DNA of 42,975 nt from Bolinopsis microptera (taxonomy: Eukaryota > Ctenophora > Tentaculata > Lobata > Bolinopsidae), in the NCBI RefSeq assembly GCF_026151205.1, contig NW_026971808.1, forward strand, positions 1 to 42,975, in the 5' to 3' direction. The notes under the pieces were generated by a model, which was not told the DNA's origin, did no database searches, and worked only from the letters and a program-made list of their open reading frames with translations. Both the position numbers and the translations under genes were made by a program. The first letter of the stretch is position 1. Each line of letters starts with the position of its first letter. This document shows positions 42,209 to 42,975 of this stretch, piece by piece.

Positions 42209-42975
42209 CTCGCCGCGAAACGAGGATTTGGAGCCCGCTTACCCACGGTCCCCGTGAACAACCCTGACAGGAAGTCCACGGCTCCCCTAGCTGTGGCTCG
42301 TACAAACCGAACCTTGCCCCTCCCTTGCGTGTCCCACCTTGCTTCTGGGTTTGTTCGTCCGGGGTTTTTTCCCTGAAACGAGACTTCCAGACGTAATTTT
42401 TAATAACCCTCTCCACCCTTCTTTTTTTTGTTCAAAACCTAAATAAAAAACGATCAACACCTCAACCCCGATTTTGTAATCTGGCTGCGTTTGGTTTTTC
42501 ATGGATTTTTTTTCTTTTTCATTTTCCCTTTTTTCTCAGGCGATAATGGGGGTTTGAAACACGAAAGGCAATCCCCCCCATGCTAAACGCTTTTTTTGCA
42601 AATTTTTATTCCTGATTCAGCACAGTCCACCAAACCCAAAAACAAAAAACTTGTTCAATAGGTGAGAAACACGGCGGGCACTTCAAATTTTAAATAAAAA
42701 CCTAGGAAATTTTCCCCCGAAACAGGGATTTGTTTGGTTACAAAAACATGGCGGTTCTGTACTTTGGGGTAAGCTATGAGTACCCGTTGTAAAATCACGC
42801 AGCTGTCACATGGCTGGGTCAAATGGGGCCACAAAGGTTTTGGGGGCCCGGTTTCCAAGGGGGACATTTTTTCCCCCCCGAAAAAAAATTCCAACCGTCC
42901 CTGAAATTTGACATTTAAAAAAAAAAAAAAGGACCCCAAAAAAAAAAAAAAGGGAAAAAAAAAATAACAAAAAAA
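42209..42975. other. Low-quality end of window with terminal A runs
   Basis: No supported gene. The last 58 bases are A runs of 7-14 broken by GGACCCC, GGG and TAAC, which looks like a degraded contig end. The 94-codon minus frame at 42655-42939 has no motif. Confidence 0.5.

Overview
This window looks like metazoan nuclear DNA in a patchy long-read assembly. It is AT-rich (by eye a little under 40% GC), packed with simple repeats and short satellites, and has no bacterial operon structure. The only convincing coding signal is short reading frames with GT-AG splice sites and introns of roughly 75 to 370 bp. One chain reads like the second half of an immunoglobulin-fold domain, which favours an animal. 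I could not place the species, and I could not assign a gene symbol to anything.

Quality changes in blocks. About 1-1450, 6500-14900 and 33900-39300 read like normal sequence. About 1450-6500, most of 14900-33900, and 39300 to the end are full of inflated single-base runs (aaaa, tttt, gggg, cccc), the texture of an uncorrected long-read consensus. Frames there cannot be trusted. The inflated blocks include the satellite, while nearly all exon-like pieces sit in the clean blocks. This would fit short-read polishing that worked only on unique sequence (inference).

Layout. 1-1700: a frame-broken coding-like block, two abutting hexamer arrays and an odd GGCC/TATA array. 3470-5290: a diverged tandem satellite of about 328 bp. 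6506-6830: a long near-perfect palindrome. 8290-10932: minus-strand exon candidates, of which 10932-10681, 10312-10170 and 9805-9678 join in phase into an Ig-like fragment carrying one in-frame stop and one frame break. 10991-11245: a 129-bp tandem duplication. 13701-14449: plus-strand exons that join in phase, with two competing 3' exons. 14900-33900: mostly low-quality sequence with a few exon-like islands, a degenerate CTGCAC repeat, a cluster of long minus-strand ORFs and a 96-bp G tract. 34443-37740: a plus-strand chain of exon candidates around a 240-bp GA tract, with minus-strand ORFs in its introns and four CACGTG boxes within 111 bp. 39300 to the end: low-quality sequence with poly-T and poly-A tracts.

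The gene models were built by eye from splice motifs, phase and frame openness, with no homology search, so confidences are low to moderate. The repeats are read directly and are much firmer. I found no CRISPR array, intact transposase, reverse transcriptase, viral gene or clear tRNA.
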